DNA of 64,000 bases. Origin: an uncultured Mucilaginibacter sp. Lineage in GTDB: Bacteria > Bacteroidota > Bacteroidia > Sphingobacteriales > Sphingobacteriaceae. The notes beneath the pieces are model-generated. The model was given only the letters and a program-made list of their open reading frames with translations, searched no databases and was not told the DNA's origin. The position numbers and the translations under genes were made by a program. Shown here one piece after another: positions 54,601 through 62,275 of this stretch (positions are counted from its first letter, which is position 1; every line of letters starts with the position of its first letter). The stretch lies in assembly GCA_913775265.1 (NCBI GenBank), contig CAJYJH010000078.1, forward strand, positions 152,342 through 216,341, given 5' to 3'.

Positions 54601-55443
54601 ACGGCGCCTTTAAGCTTTATACAACATAACCTGAGTAAAACGATGTACGGTAAAAAGAATGAGCCTATTAAATGGGAGCGTGACGATGAAATTGGCGCAT
54701 TGGTGAAAGAGTATAATAAGATGATATCTGCACTGGAAGAAAGTGCGCAACGTCTGGCTCAATCTGAACGTGAAAGCGCCTGGCGCGAAATGGCCAAACA
54801 GGTAGCCCACGAAATTAAAAATCCGCTAACGCCTCTGAAACTGGGCTTGCAATTGCTCGAAAAATCGTGGAAAGATAAAGACCCGAGGTTTGATGCTAAG
54901 TTTGAGCGCTTTAGCAAGTCGTTTGTAGAGCAGATTGAAAGTTTGTCATCTATTGCATCCGAGTTTTCGGCTTTCGCCAAGATGCCTGATACTAAAATGC
55001 AGCGTTTAGGACTATTTGAGATTTTAGGTCAGGCGGTGGTTATTTTTAAGCACATGGATAACGTAAAAATTATTTACGAAGCTCCTGAGCGGGAATTTTT
55101 AATTATGGCCGATCGTGATCAGCTATTGCGCTGCTTTAACAACCTACTTAAAAATGCCATAGAGGCTATGCCCGAAGGCCGCTTTGGTATTATTGATATT
55201 ACCTACACCTACAATGGCACCAGTATGCTGCTGCAGATTAAAGACAATGGTAACGGCATTCCCGAAAATCTGCGTGAGCGCATATTTGAGCCTAACTTTA
55301 CTACCAAAAGTTCGGGCACGGGTTTAGGCCTGGCTTTTGTGAAAAACTCTATTGAAAATGCCGGTGGTAAAGTTTGGTACGAAACCGTTGGAGGTGAGGG
55401 AACAACTTTCTTTTTAAATTTCCCGGAAGCTAAAAAAGCTTAA
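51700..55443 (+). CDS. Giant NtrY-like sensor histidine kinase
   Basis: A 1247-residue membrane kinase. An N-terminal helix (about 7-26) and an extracytoplasmic region (to about 205) are followed by seven to eight closely spaced helices (about 208-470), a second extracytoplasmic region (about 480-725), two helices (about 725-810), a third periplasmic part and a last helix (about 945-965), then HAMP (about 965-1018), DHp with H1037 in VAHEIKNPLTPLKLG and the ATPase (N box NNLLKNAIEAM ~1147, DNGNGIP, GTGLGLAFVKN). The H-box with N-P-L-T-P is NtrY-type. TTG at 51700 is the only sensible start. No response regulator adjoins it. Confidence 0.88.
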   Translation: MTVFTKIRILLAVLCVSFLLTAVIVRNTYTPHHSFLKSAQTLESNLHEKEREVKKLFTGNSFEQLKTLPDNHQQALSLMEQLTVKDRIWLVTYRNDKVKFWTGIKVMPPSFKKFKEGTCFSKQENGYFEVVRKTEGDFTALAFIFIKNNFRIQNQYLNNVFEPQLLDAHNIEIAEIGDKDVYHIHDINKHYLFSVKAKADAVNYNFAKLEFVLWVIGILALCALVTSFCNHLVYQKKVSAAFLLLAAFIVAIRLAGLYFRVPDFSSRMHLFSPDLFSYGFLLPTLGDFCLNVLGLCWLMAFIYYHRYRISDKPLHGAAAWITYIGGVLLLVVVSTVLAYMSGLLVLHSHINFDVNNVLNLSLYSMIGLLMVCFSFLIFYLLIETLLIVNERIRIDDRIKLGIFAGAIILSTVASAFYAFTWLYISWGILIFIRIYAARYDDGELDIISYVAILLLCSCIAATELNHYESVKEHVVRKQLIKELDNGDDPRVTHVFKTVEKQIIQDPVLHQYLKSRDHNIAYLKNRFERFYFDGYLSDYDCKIHEFDSAGTPIPPDTKYVLDDFKDMVMFSSAYKVSEYFYRENNNFGIHSYFAILPIYQDERNLGTIIVELKSKPIQAVVSFPELLIDRPLASDNRFKAYSYAFYSDGRLVSQSGNYDYNVVNTDLKGKLKENVFKTTAENYNESPGFHKLVRYSHLIYQPSARKVIIVSKPDNSWITFLASLTFFFVSLLIFSGFILLVNWLRKHISIIEVTPHNVHWNFGFHFDHLLYKTRIQLSMILAVLATLTLVGIITFLSIRAQYQEQQDEIISNKVITIAAKFDNVLSQDLDHIDEKTQTVFNSLADDFSTDLILFNAAGVPILYTQPKIYDFGILGKRMHAKAFVLLSKLQKSVLINSERIGTLNYKTAYVPIRNTRTNATIGYLQLPYFANEADYKERIGAFLNAMINIYALIFLAIGVFAVLIARKITAPLSFIQHNLSKTMYGKKNEPIKWERDDEIGALVKEYNKMISALEESAQRLAQSERESAWREMAKQVAHEIKNPLTPLKLGLQLLEKSWKDKDPRFDAKFERFSKSFVEQIESLSSIASEFSAFAKMPDTKMQRLGLFEILGQAVVIFKHMDNVKIIYEAPEREFLIMADRDQLLRCFNNLLKNAIEAMPEGRFGIIDITYTYNGTSMLLQIKDNGNGIPENLRERIFEPNFTTKSSGTGLGLAFVKNSIENAGGKVWYETVGGEGTTFFLNFPEAKKA

Positions 55444-55454
55444 GAATAATATTG

Positions 55455-55494
55455 TATCAATCCGGCTGTCAACATTGCGAAAACCGGATTGATA
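55455..55494. terminator. Hairpin between the kinase and porin genes
   Basis: tatcaatccgg (55455-55465) and ccggattgata (55484-55494) form an 11-bp stem with an 18-nt loop between convergent genes; no strong T run, so termination is tentative. Confidence 0.5.
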
Positions 55495-55500
55495 AGCCTT

Positions 55501-56817
55501 TTAAAACTCAATATGCGCCCGCATTGAAAATACGTTTACCGGTCCACGATCGTGGTTATAAGCCGGGTTAGCAATAAACTGGTAGTCGGGCGTTAGCCAA
55601 AATTTATGCTGATAGGCGTTTATTTTATAATACAATTCGGCAATTAACTCGGGGCAGTAATTTAGCTGCCCGTCGCCAATGATAAAACCATAGCCGCCTG
55701 CTGCCAGGTAGTCGCGGTGATCCTTAGATATACCGTTGCCCACAAAAGCCAACCCTATTTCGTCATCCGGACGTTTCCACGAGCTGCCTTTTAATACTCC
55801 GCCAAAGCTTAATGAACGGTCTATTTCGGTAAATGCCCATGTTTCGGTATGTCCGTCGTTCCAGCTGGCTTTAGCAAAAACGCCTAAATCTCTGGTAATA
55901 AACTGTTCGCCATTAATGCCAAAGCCATATTTGTGACGGCCGTAAGATAAAGCCGTATCAATGACCGGAGGCGTGCTGATGGCTAAAGCTTCACTGTATT
56001 TACCAAACTTTCCGTTGTTGCGGTATCCCAGCAAACGTATTTTACCTGGCATATCATTGATCGCGTATCGCTTTTCGTATTCCAGTGTTTGGGTGTTACC
56101 ATGAAGAATGCGCTCATCCCAGATAGACCCGTTGGCCGTAGTGGTGGTCATGGTAGCCGCAAAGCGTAGTGTCCAGGTAGGTAAGCCTAATTCGGTAAAA
56201 ATACCCATTACATAGCCACGGGTATTAGCCGGATAATCCCAAGCGGCATTACTCATCAACGACCAGTTCATGAACTGGTTACGAGGGTCGTGACTGAAAG
56301 TGTTGGCATCAAAATAATCAGACATACCAAACTTGCCCACAGTAACTGAAAAGTACCGTTTGCTTTTAAAGCCAGCCAAGGTATTCAATCCATCGGCAAT
56401 AGTGTCACGCTCATTTCCCCAGGTGAATGCCTGTGCTAAGTACAGGCGAGCAATGTATAGCTTTGGTTCGGCGCTGCCTACCCTAAATGTTTCACCGTTA
56501 GGAAAGCCTGCTACACCCAAAGTTTTACTAAAGCCCGCCCCGCCCGACATTTCGGGATTAAAGTATACTTGGGCCCCTTTCCACAAACGGGCACCGGCAA
56601 ACATAGTGGTCGTTAATGAGGTCGCTGTTTCACTTTTGGGCGATAAACTGTTGTCGCCCGAGTAAGGCGCGTAAAAAGACGGTTTAGTTTGGGTGATGAT
56701 AGTTTGCTGAAAGTGGAAATTAAACCTTTGTAGCTTAATAGTATCTTGGGCAAAAACTGAGCTGCAGCAAATTATAAGAGTCGAAAGCATTAATAGCTTT
56801 CTGATATTTAGTAACAT
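55501..56817 (-). CDS. OprB-like carbohydrate-selective porin
   Basis: A 438-residue outer-membrane barrel: signal peptide (to about residue 23, SVFAQ), then an OprB-type pattern of strands such as RLWKGAQVYFNPEMSGG, LYLAQAFTWGNERD, RYFSVTVGKFGMSDYFD, and the terminal Y-N-H-D-R-G-P-V-N-V-F-S-M-R-A-H-I-E-F with final Phe for BAM insertion. OprB porins pass sugars, but no sugar-use gene is near. It has a normal length and no sign of truncation. Confidence 0.87.
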   Translation of the reverse strand: MLLNIRKLLMLSTLIICCSSVFAQDTIKLQRFNFHFQQTIITQTKPSFYAPYSGDNSLSPKSETATSLTTTMFAGARLWKGAQVYFNPEMSGGAGFSKTLGVAGFPNGETFRVGSAEPKLYIARLYLAQAFTWGNERDTIADGLNTLAGFKSKRYFSVTVGKFGMSDYFDANTFSHDPRNQFMNWSLMSNAAWDYPANTRGYVMGIFTELGLPTWTLRFAATMTTTTANGSIWDERILHGNTQTLEYEKRYAINDMPGKIRLLGYRNNGKFGKYSEALAISTPPVIDTALSYGRHKYGFGINGEQFITRDLGVFAKASWNDGHTETWAFTEIDRSLSFGGVLKGSSWKRPDDEIGLAFVGNGISKDHRDYLAAGGYGFIIGDGQLNYCPELIAELYYKINAYQHKFWLTPDYQFIANPAYNHDRGPVNVFSMRAHIEF

Positions 56818-56953
56818 ACCGCAAAAATAATACGCTCAAAATAACGTAAACAGGCATTATAGAATCCTAATCTTATTCTAACGCCATTTTAATATCTTCA
56901 TTAAATCCTTTGGTATTTGTGCTGATTCAAATGCTTGTTTTCTTTACAATGAA

Positions 56954-57607
56954 TTACTTTAAACCATTCCACTCGGCATCAAACTGATCAAGGTAATCTT
57001 CCATAAATTGATGGCGGGCCTCAGCCAGGTGCTTTGCTGTAGGGGTATTCATCTTGTCTTTCAACAACAATAGCTTTTCATAAAAATGATTGATGGTAGG
57101 GGCAGTCGAGGCTTTATACTCAGCCTTGCTCATGTTTAAGTTCGGCTCAATGTTGGGATTATAAAGTTCGCGACCTTTAAAGCCACCATAAGTAAAGGCG
57201 CGGGCAATACCAATGGCACCGATGGCATCCAAACGGTCGGCATCCTGCACCACAGCCAGTTCGGGCGAGTGAAAGCCAGGCGCATCAAAGCTGGCCTTGA
57301 AAGACATATGCCTGATAATATTTTCGACGTGATGAATGACGGTGGTGTCTACCGACTGGCTTTGTAAAAAAGTAACAGCAGTTTGCGGGCCGATATCTTC
57401 ATTGCCGTCATGAAACTTACTGTCGGCAATATCGTGCAACAGAGCAGCAAGTTCAACTACCAATAAATCGGCGGGCTCTGATTGAGCTATAAGTTTGGCA
57501 TTGTTCCAAACCCTTAAAATATGCCACCAGTCATGTCCGGCTTCGGCATTTTGTAAGGTCTGTTGTACGTAAGAGGCGGTGTTTTGTATGATGGTTTCAA
57601 AGTTCAT
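56954..57607 (-). CDS. HD-domain phosphohydrolase
   Basis: A 217-residue HD-superfamily protein with the metal motif set H-D-W-W-H (about 25), L-L-H-D-I-A-D-S-K-F-H-D (H57-D58 type) and a later Asp in VVQDADRLDAIGA. This resembles the YedJ/YpgQ group of cytosolic phosphohydrolases acting on nucleotides. ATG at 57607 is preferred to an upstream in-frame codon. It is 54 bp downstream of a small XRE regulator on the same strand. Confidence 0.88.
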   Translation of the reverse strand: MNFETIIQNTASYVQQTLQNAEAGHDWWHILRVWNNAKLIAQSEPADLLVVELAALLHDIADSKFHDGNEDIGPQTAVTFLQSQSVDTTVIHHVENIIRHMSFKASFDAPGFHSPELAVVQDADRLDAIGAIGIARAFTYGGFKGRELYNPNIEPNLNMSKAEYKASTAPTINHFYEKLLLLKDKMNTPTAKHLAEARHQFMEDYLDQFDAEWNGLK

Positions 57608-57661
57608 GCTGCTATAATTTACTATGGGCAGCAAATATAGCAGCATGAAAGCAGATTAAGT

Positions 57662-57940
57662 TTAAGCACTCACCGCAGAAGGTATGTTAATAAACTTCTC
57701 TACGTTGGTACTATCTGCCTTAACCAACTCAATCAGATCAACGTCCAATATTTGAGCAATCTGATAAAGGCGTTCAAGGGTAATTTTAGTATAGCCTAAT
57801 TCTATTTTGCTATACGCATTTTGCGAGATATCGAGCTTAACAGCTAAATACTCTTGGGTGTAATTACGAAATTCTCTGATCTTTCTAATATTAACCGCAA
57901 CTGTCTTAATTTTATTGATAATCACTTCCTTACCCATCAT
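57662..57940 (-). CDS. XRE-family helix-turn-helix regulator
   Basis: A 92-residue lambda-Cro/C1-type regulator. The HTH (about 18-72) reads IRKIREFRNYTQEYLAVKL, QNAYSKIELGYTKI and RLYQIAQILDV, a compact fold without a sensor domain; the short C-terminus may dimerise. It lies upstream of the HD hydrolase (54 bp). Its target is unknown; no toxin gene adjoins it. Confidence 0.85.
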   Translation of the reverse strand: MMGKEVIINKIKTVAVNIRKIREFRNYTQEYLAVKLDISQNAYSKIELGYTKITLERLYQIAQILDVDLIELVKADSTNVEKFINIPSAVSA

Positions 57941-58022
57941 AATTTTTTGTTGATAAGGAAATATACGTATATAAACAACCGGCGGTTTTAGAAAAAATAC
58001 AGTTTGTAAAAAAAATATTACA

Positions 58023-58508
58023 TTAATAAGTAGTGATTATTGCAGGTAGGAGCGTAGCCATATCTAATGGTACCTGGTTGGTGGCAAAAATAGGCTTGCG
58101 TTGCTGGTAAGCATCATAAACCTGCTTTTGTACGGCTGCACTTACTTTGCTCTGTGGCAGCAAGTTAACGGTAAAGGAAATCACAAAATCGTGAACTTTT
58201 TCTTCGTCAGGAATTACCCACTTACGGTCAGATTTTTTTAAGGCTTCAATAAATGGAATGGTTATGCTATAATCATCAGCATAGTAAACTACAATTTTTT
58301 GAATGGTTCCTTTTTGATCGGCAGTAAATTTAAGGACGGCCGTACCGGTTGCCTTAATTTTTTTGAGGCTTTCGGGTATCACGATATTATCCTTAAAATA
58401 CGTCATCATTACATCACGGCCACCCTGAAACGGGAAAGCTAATGTTTTTTGTGCACGGCTGTGTAAAACAGACAGGATAAGCGAAAAAAAGATGATAAAA
58501 CGTTTCAT
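58023..58508 (-). CDS. Exported TonB C-terminal-like protein
   Basis: A 161-residue exported protein: a signal peptide (about 1-19) and a small beta-alpha domain (about 25-120) resembling TonB C-terminal domains (YFKDNIVIPESLKKIKATGTAVLKFTADQKGTIQKI split across two strands), with no transmembrane anchor beyond the signal. The C-terminal ~40 residues are distinct. Its start codon abuts the stop of the THUMP methyltransferase gene. Function unknown. Confidence 0.7.
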   Translation of the reverse strand: MKRFIIFFSLILSVLHSRAQKTLAFPFQGGRDVMMTYFKDNIVIPESLKKIKATGTAVLKFTADQKGTIQKIVVYYADDYSITIPFIEALKKSDRKWVIPDEEKVHDFVISFTVNLLPQSKVSAAVQKQVYDAYQQRKPIFATNQVPLDMATLLPAIITTY

Positions 58509-59681
58509 TTAATCGGTTTTGGGCTCGCGTTTGCTGCCATCATAAATAAGATATTCTAACAGGCGGCAGTCAAGCTTACCATTATAAAATTCGATGCGGC
58601 GGCTGGCCTGTAAGCCCACTTTTTTGGCTAAGTCAGGGTTGCCGGTAAATACATAACCACGGTAACCTTTGCATTGCTGTTTTAAATAGTCGCCTACACG
58701 CTTGTAAGTAGCTTCCAGTTTGGTGTGCGTACCCAAACGTTCGCCATACTCGGGATTAAACATTACAATACCGGGTTGCTCAGGTACTTCGGTTTCTGCA
58801 AAATCACAAACAGCAAATTCAATTAAATGTTCTACGCCGGCTGTTTTCGCATTTCTGCGGGCAATATCAACGGCATCATCAGATAAATCCGTAGCAATAA
58901 TTTTAAATCCGGTTTCTTTTTTTGCTTTGTCTTTCAGCTTTCTGCGCTCGGTGAAAAACACCTGCTCGTCATAACCCATCAGGTGCATAAACGCATAATT
59001 CATCCTGAACAGGCCCGGGTTTTTATCGGTAGCCAGCAATGCGGCCTCAATAGCCAGGGTTCCCGAACCGCACATCGGGTTAATAAATGTGCTGTTGCGG
59101 TCCCAACCGGTAGCCATAATGGTGGAGGCTGCCAAGGCTTCGAGCATAGGAGCTTTGCCCGGTATTTTACGGTAGCTATGCTTGGCCAATGTTTCGCCCG
59201 AGGTATCTACAAATATTTCGGCGCGGTCATCTTGCCAGTACAGGTGCAGTACCGCTTTATTTAGTTCAGGCCCTGAATTTGGCCTGATGCCTTTTTTTGA
59301 TTTGATGCGGTCAACCACTGCATCTTTTACTTTAACGTTGGCAAACAATGGGGTACGGATATGCTCATTATTAACGTTTGAGGTTATCGAAAAGTAACCG
59401 CTGAAATCAATCAGGTTTTCCCACTCCATTTGTACCAGCTCATCATACAACTGCTGCGGATTAGCAGCCGTAAAGCTTTTAAGCGAGTACAAAATCTGGC
59501 TGGCGCAACGTAGGTTAAGGTTTAGCGGTATGCAATCGTTTACCGTTCCCTCCAGCTCAACCCCGGTCTGAAAGGCGCGTTTAATAGTATAACCCAGGGC
59601 CTCTACCTCTTGCTGCAGGTAAGCCGACAAGCGCTTATTGCAGGTAATAATTATTTTACTTTCGTTTTGAAAAACTTGCAT
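58509..59681 (-). CDS. THUMP-domain 23S/tRNA SAM-dependent methyltransferase
   Basis: A 390-residue class I RNA methyltransferase with an N-terminal ferredoxin-like/THUMP part (about 1-150) and a Rossmann methyltransferase (about 165-390) with NPMCGSGTLAIEAAL and IIATDLSDDAVDIARRN. It resembles the N-terminal half of RlmL and YpsC-like enzymes that form m2G in rRNA. The catalytic N-P-P-Y motif reads N309-P-E-Y here, with the surrounding F-N-P-E-Y-G-E-R-L-G intact. It is divergent from DUF3127. Confidence 0.88.
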   Translation of the reverse strand: MQVFQNESKIIITCNKRLSAYLQQEVEALGYTIKRAFQTGVELEGTVNDCIPLNLNLRCASQILYSLKSFTAANPQQLYDELVQMEWENLIDFSGYFSITSNVNNEHIRTPLFANVKVKDAVVDRIKSKKGIRPNSGPELNKAVLHLYWQDDRAEIFVDTSGETLAKHSYRKIPGKAPMLEALAASTIMATGWDRNSTFINPMCGSGTLAIEAALLATDKNPGLFRMNYAFMHLMGYDEQVFFTERRKLKDKAKKETGFKIIATDLSDDAVDIARRNAKTAGVEHLIEFAVCDFAETEVPEQPGIVMFNPEYGERLGTHTKLEATYKRVGDYLKQQCKGYRGYVFTGNPDLAKKVGLQASRRIEFYNGKLDCRLLEYLIYDGSKREPKTD

Positions 59682-59759
59682 ATCAGGGGCAAATTTATGA
59701 ATTAAAACATGCCCGATTTATAATCTTATATATTAACTTTACGTTTTATAAGTAAGATT

Positions 59760-60122
59760 ATGGATATTAAAGGTAAAGTACACGAAGTATCGCCAACCCA
59801 GCAGGTTACGGAATCGTTGAAGAAGAGAGAGCTTATTGTTGAATATATAGAGAACCCGCAATACCCTGAATATTTAAAGTTTGAAGCTATTCAGGATCGT
59901 TGCAATTTATTGGATAACGTACGTGTAGGTGATGATGTTGAAGTACACTTCAATTTACGTGGTCGCCCATGGACTGACAAAACCGGTAAAAAAAGCTATT
60001 TTAACTCATTGCAGTTATGGCGTATAAACGTGTTGACTGGTGGCGCTGCCAGCGCAACTCCGGAGTATGCTCCGCCGGTTGATATTAACTCTGCTCCTGA
60101 TGATGACGATTTACCGTTCTAA
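59760..60122 (+). CDS. DUF3127 OB-fold protein with SSB-like tail
   Basis: A 120-residue DUF3127 protein (Bacteroidota). Residues ~1-95 fit an OB-fold-like core (MDIKGKVHEVSPTQ, FNLRGRPWTDKTGKKSYFNS, LQLWRI), followed by a short Pro/Ala linker and an acidic end D-D-D-D-L-P-F. That terminus closely copies the SSB tip (D-D-D-I-P-F) by which SSB recruits RecO, RecQ, ExoI and others. Cytoplasmic. It may bind DNA/RNA or act as an SSB decoy; no experimental role is known to me. A strong terminator follows and a TAACTTTA box (59734-59741) precedes it. Confidence 0.85.
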   Translation: MDIKGKVHEVSPTQQVTESLKKRELIVEYIENPQYPEYLKFEAIQDRCNLLDNVRVGDDVEVHFNLRGRPWTDKTGKKSYFNSLQLWRINVLTGGAASATPEYAPPVDINSAPDDDDLPF

Positions 60123-60167
60123 GATACTAAGCTAAATAAGTGGCTTGAGCCATAATAAGCTAAACTT

Positions 60168-60205
60168 TTAAAACCCTTAACCTTAACCGGTTGAGGGTTT
60201 TTTAT
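60168..60205 (+). terminator. Terminator of DUF3127
   Basis: aaacccttaacc / ggttgagggttt (one G-T pair) form a 12-bp stem, followed by ttttattt. Confidence 0.8.
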
Positions 60206-60307
60206 TTAAGAGCTTTTTTATTATCATTCCAATATGCACGAAATGATAAGCGTAATACAGGCTGATAATGTTGTTATATATAGTTGATTTTTAATGTAAA
60301 TTCACCA

Positions 60308-60327
60308 TAAGAAAAATACTTTTCTTA
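60308..60327 (+). promoter_or_regulatory. AT-rich palindrome upstream of the MarR gene
   Basis: taagaaaa-atac-ttttctta is an 8-bp perfect inverted repeat, a candidate MarR autoregulatory operator 50 bp before the ATG. The rest of 60206-60377 shows nothing else I can support. Confidence 0.4.
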
Positions 60328-60377
60328 ATAATAGGTCTAAATTAACTCCGTATATTAGGGCCTCTTTAATTTTTACT

Positions 60378-60851
60378 ATGGACCTGATATCTGAACTGGG
60401 TGCGTTAGCGGTAGCCACCCGGTTAAAACGTTTAAGTGAAAGGCTGGCTGGTGATGTTAACAAAATTTACAAGGAGCTCGACTTAAACTTTGAATCAAAA
60501 TGGTTCTTAGTGCTCGAACTGCTCAGCAGGCGTAAAACACTCTCGATTGTAGATATAGCTGATGAACTTAAACTTACCCACCCGGCCATTGTACAGTTCG
60601 CCGATCAGATGTTAAAGGCCAAGCTGATTATTGCACAAAAGGATGTTAAAGACGGTCGTAAACGCATGGTGTCTTTATCTCCGCAAGGGGTAAAATTATT
60701 AAAGCAGCTTGCTCCCGTGCTGGCTGTTGTTAAGAAGGAAAACGAAATTTGGCTCAACGAAGCCGATCATCATTTGTTGGAGATTATGAGCCAGTTAGAG
60801 GCTAAACTGGATACTATGTCGATGTACGAACGGGTTAAACGGAGTTTATAA
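60378..60851 (+). CDS. MarR-family transcriptional regulator
   Basis: A 157-residue winged-helix regulator with the MarR plan: dimerisation helices at both ends, recognition region SIVDIADELKLTHPAIVQFADQMLKAKLI (helices at about 55-85), and the D-G-R-K-R wing. It likely responds to small phenolic or oxidative ligands; the target is unknown. An AT-rich palindrome just upstream is a candidate operator. It ends at a bidirectional terminator shared with pepT. Confidence 0.85.
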   Translation: MDLISELGALAVATRLKRLSERLAGDVNKIYKELDLNFESKWFLVLELLSRRKTLSIVDIADELKLTHPAIVQFADQMLKAKLIIAQKDVKDGRKRMVSLSPQGVKLLKQLAPVLAVVKKENEIWLNEADHHLLEIMSQLEAKLDTMSMYERVKRSL

Positions 60852-60885
60852 CTCAGGGTGAAGAAGATTTTACAACTACAATATA

Positions 60886-60930
60886 ACAACGAAGCCGTAA
60901 TCAATTGACTTGTATTACGGCTTTGTTGCT
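60886..60930. terminator. Bidirectional terminator MarR / pepT
   Basis: aacgaagccgtaat and attacggctttgtt pair over 14 bp with one G-T pair between the convergent genes. Confidence 0.8.
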
Positions 60931-60947
60931 TATGAACCAAGAAAACT

Positions 60948-62192
60948 TTAGCTCCGCTCTTCCCAAATAGCAGATAAGTGCAAAATGGTTTGTACTGCTT
61001 TCTGCATATCCTGTACCGATACCCATTCCTGCCGGCCATGAAATGCATGTTCGCCGGCAAAAATATTAGGTGTAGGCAGCCCCATAAAAGATAACCGTGA
61101 GCCATCAGTACCGCCGCGGATGCTGCACAATTTAGCCTGCATACCGGCACGGTTAATAGCTTGCATACCGTATTCTACAATTTGCGGATGCTGATCAAGC
61201 ACCTGTTTCATATTGCGGTACTGCTCCTTAACGTCTAAACTGTAAGTTGCTCCCGGATATTGCTGTAGTACCTGCTCTGCAATTTGCCTGATGGATTGTG
61301 CATGTTGTTGCAGGAGCGCCGTATCAAAATCACGGATAATAAAATCAATCGTAGCCTGCTCAACATGGCCACTAATGCCCACCGGGTGTACAAAGCCCTG
61401 CATGGCTTCCGTACCTTCGGGCGAAAGATTGTGAGGTAAGGCGGCTACAATTTGTGCGGCAATTTTAATAGCGCTCTGCATCTGCCCTGTGGCAAAACCC
61501 GGGTGGGCACTAACCCCATTAATCGTTAAGCGTGCGCCATCTGCCGAAAAGGTTTCGTTTTCCATGTTGCCGGCGGTTTCGCCGTCGATAGTATAGGCGG
61601 CAAATGCTCCTAATTTTTGCAGGTCAACTTTATCTACACCACGGCCAATTTCTTCGTCGGGAGTAAATAATATTTTGATGATGCCGTGTTTAATTTCAGG
61701 ATGGTTAATTAACTGGTAGCAGGCATCCATAATTTCGGCAACACCAGCTTTGTTATCAGCACCTAATAGGGTAGTGCCACTTGCGGTAATAATATCGTTG
61801 CCCAGTTGGTTGCGTAGTTCGGGATGATTCTGCGGTTTTAATACCTGGGTATTATCGTCAGGTAATACCAGATCCTGTCCCTGATAGTTGCGGTGAATGA
61901 TAGGCTTAACACCCTCGCCGCTACAATCGGGCGAGGTATCCATGTGCGAACAAAAGCAGATAACGGGCACGTTGGGCTTGTCTGTATTGGCAGGTATGGT
62001 AGCATATACGTAACCGTGCTCATCCAAGTGAGCATCAGCTATGCCTAAATTAAGTAACTCCTGCACCAATACGCGACCAAGGTCTTTTTGCTTTTCGGTA
62101 GATGGACACGTAGGCGATTCGGGGTCTGATTGGGTATCTAGAGTTACATAGCGTAAAAAGCGCTCGGTAACGGTAAAATTTAACTGATTCAT
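60948..62192 (-). CDS. pepT: Peptidase T (tripeptide aminopeptidase)
   Basis: A 414-residue M20 zinc tripeptidase. Zinc ligands and catalytic residues appear in CFCSHMDTSPDCSG (H, D), GADNKAGVAEI (D), FTPDEEIGRG (catalytic E and ligand E), DGETAG and the late His in GEHAFHGRQEW. The dimerisation lid (about 210-325) is complete. Cytoplasmic. The N-terminus FLRYVTLDTQSD is canonical for PepT. Confidence 0.95.
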   Translation of the reverse strand: MNQLNFTVTERFLRYVTLDTQSDPESPTCPSTEKQKDLGRVLVQELLNLGIADAHLDEHGYVYATIPANTDKPNVPVICFCSHMDTSPDCSGEGVKPIIHRNYQGQDLVLPDDNTQVLKPQNHPELRNQLGNDIITASGTTLLGADNKAGVAEIMDACYQLINHPEIKHGIIKILFTPDEEIGRGVDKVDLQKLGAFAAYTIDGETAGNMENETFSADGARLTINGVSAHPGFATGQMQSAIKIAAQIVAALPHNLSPEGTEAMQGFVHPVGISGHVEQATIDFIIRDFDTALLQQHAQSIRQIAEQVLQQYPGATYSLDVKEQYRNMKQVLDQHPQIVEYGMQAINRAGMQAKLCSIRGGTDGSRLSFMGLPTPNIFAGEHAFHGRQEWVSVQDMQKAVQTILHLSAIWEERS

Positions 62193-62232
62193 TTTAGGAT
62201 GTTTTGGAAGTCCGTTTGCAAAAATGAAACTT

Positions 62233-62240
62233 TATTTTTG
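62233..62240 (+). promoter_or_regulatory. -7 box for mmcQ/yjbR
   Basis: TATTTTTG, exact TAnnTTTG, 35 bp before the ATG at 62276. Confidence 0.5.
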
Positions 62241-62275
62241 CTTGGCTGCATCAAAACTTACATTACTTTAAACAC

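Noticed and set aside
57662..57940. Toxin-antitoxin pair formed by the XRE gene and the HD hydrolase
   Set aside because: The HD protein is a full-length phosphohydrolase of a housekeeping type and the genes are 54 bp apart; no toxin family is recognised.
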